17,000 nucleotides of DNA from Citrobacter sp. (lineage in GTDB: Bacteria > Pseudomonadota > Gammaproteobacteria > Enterobacterales > Enterobacteriaceae), in contig DXKH01000010.1 in NCBI GenBank assembly GCA_019415335.1, positions 1 to 17,000 on the forward strand. The letters are read 5' to 3'. The position numbers were made by a program, and so were the translations under genes. Every line of letters starts with the position of its first letter. Within the stretch, counting starts at the first letter, position 1. The notes below the pieces were generated by a model. That model was not told the DNA's origin. It saw only the letters and a list, made by a program, of their open reading frames with translations, and made no database searches. Below, one piece after another: positions 16,611 through 17,000 of this stretch.

Positions 16611-16679
16611 TATGAATTAAAGTGCGGCATTAAAAATAAGAAAAAAGCCTGACAAATGAAGCATTTTTAAAACAGAAAC

Positions 16680-16725
16680 ATTCATATTTAAAATATGAAA
16701 TTGAATTGATATTTTAAATATGAAT
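16680..16725. repeat. Perfect 17-bp inverted repeat upstream of chiA
   Basis: Arms at 16680-16696 and 16709-16725 are exact reverse complements around a 12-nt spacer (GAAATTGAATTG). Each arm has only one G:C pair, and each contains its own near-palindrome CATATTTAAAATATG. It lies about 150 bp upstream of the chiA start, beyond the candidate promoter, so it is not a terminator for chiA. Confidence 0.9.
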
Positions 16726-16773
16726 AAGTTATTCGTTCTGACAGTACGAATAATATATGCAGTCAACAAATGC

Positions 16774-16798
16774 AAAAAGGGCGCCGAAGCGCCCTTTT
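16774..16798 (-). terminator. Intrinsic terminator of the str operon after tufA
   Basis: Stem GGGCGC/GCGCCC (16779-16784 and 16789-16794). On the minus strand the loop reads TTCG, a very stable tetraloop, and is followed by five T residues (16778-16774). It begins 25 bp after the tufA stop codon. The plus strand also has four T residues after the stem, so it could work in both directions. Confidence 0.92.
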
Positions 16799-16823
16799 CA
16801 ATTCAAAACTAATTAACGTGTAA

Positions 16824-17000
<177 letters not shown>

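Larger units (their letters stand above)
16533..16773. other. AT-rich chiA upstream region
   Basis: 241 bp between the chiA start codon and the tufA terminator. It encodes no protein that I can support. It holds the candidate chiA promoter, a perfect 17-bp inverted repeat (16680-16725), and a second dyad with 8-bp arms TTATTCGT/ACGAATAA (16729-16736 and 16746-16753). Composition is strongly A/T, unlike the flanking tufA and chiA coding sequence, which fits H-NS silencing of chiA as known in K-12. Confidence 0.7.

Overview
The window is enterobacterial chromosome, and almost certainly Escherichia coli or a very close relative such as Shigella. The order rpsJ leader - gspB - gspA - gspC to gspO - bfr - bfd - chiA - tufA, the protein lengths and the partial EF-Tu ending in Val-Leu-Gly are those I remember for the E. 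coli K-12 gsp/chi region. I recognise no insertion sequence, tRNA, rRNA, CRISPR array or phage gene. I do not see a new system: this is the known chromosomal type II secretion (T2SS) locus with its chitinase substrate and a bacterioferritin operon.

Layout. At 1-145, minus strand, lie the promoter and most of the structured leader of the S10 ribosomal-protein operon; rpsJ itself is outside the window. gspB and gspA (178-2068, minus) form a two-gene unit for the GspAB inner-membrane complex. A 179-bp, very AT-rich divergent region (2069-2247) separates them from a tightly packed plus-strand operon, gspC-D-E-F-G-H-I-J-K-L-M-O (2248-12890), in which most genes overlap or lie within 14 bp of each other. 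A hairpin at 12892-12911 sits between the converging gspO and bfr. bfr (bacterioferritin) and bfd (its [2Fe-2S] partner) follow on the minus strand at 12919-13661, with a Fur-like site upstream of bfd. Two tandem hairpins end chiA, a 900-residue multimodular GH18 chitinase (13830-16532, minus). An AT-rich upstream region of chiA with long inverted repeats, the tufA terminator and the 3' end of tufA close the window.

How the genes work together. GspG is the major pseudopilin. GspH, I, J and K form the tip of the pseudopilus, and GspO cleaves all five. GspE is the motor ATPase, docked on GspL, GspM and GspF in the inner membrane. GspC links this platform to the outer-membrane secretin GspD, and GspA/GspB probably help GspD cross or assemble in the cell wall. 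ChiA has a Sec signal peptide, so it would enter the periplasm by Sec and then leave through GspD; in K-12 this is the known endogenous substrate, and the system is silenced by H-NS. Bfr stores iron as a ferric mineral and Bfd lets it be released under iron starvation; they have no obvious functional tie to secretion.

The edges are informative. tufA (last gene of the str operon) and the S10 promoter lie on the same strand about 16.6 kb apart, with all of gsp, bfr-bfd and chiA between two ribosomal-protein operons that are neighbours in many bacteria.
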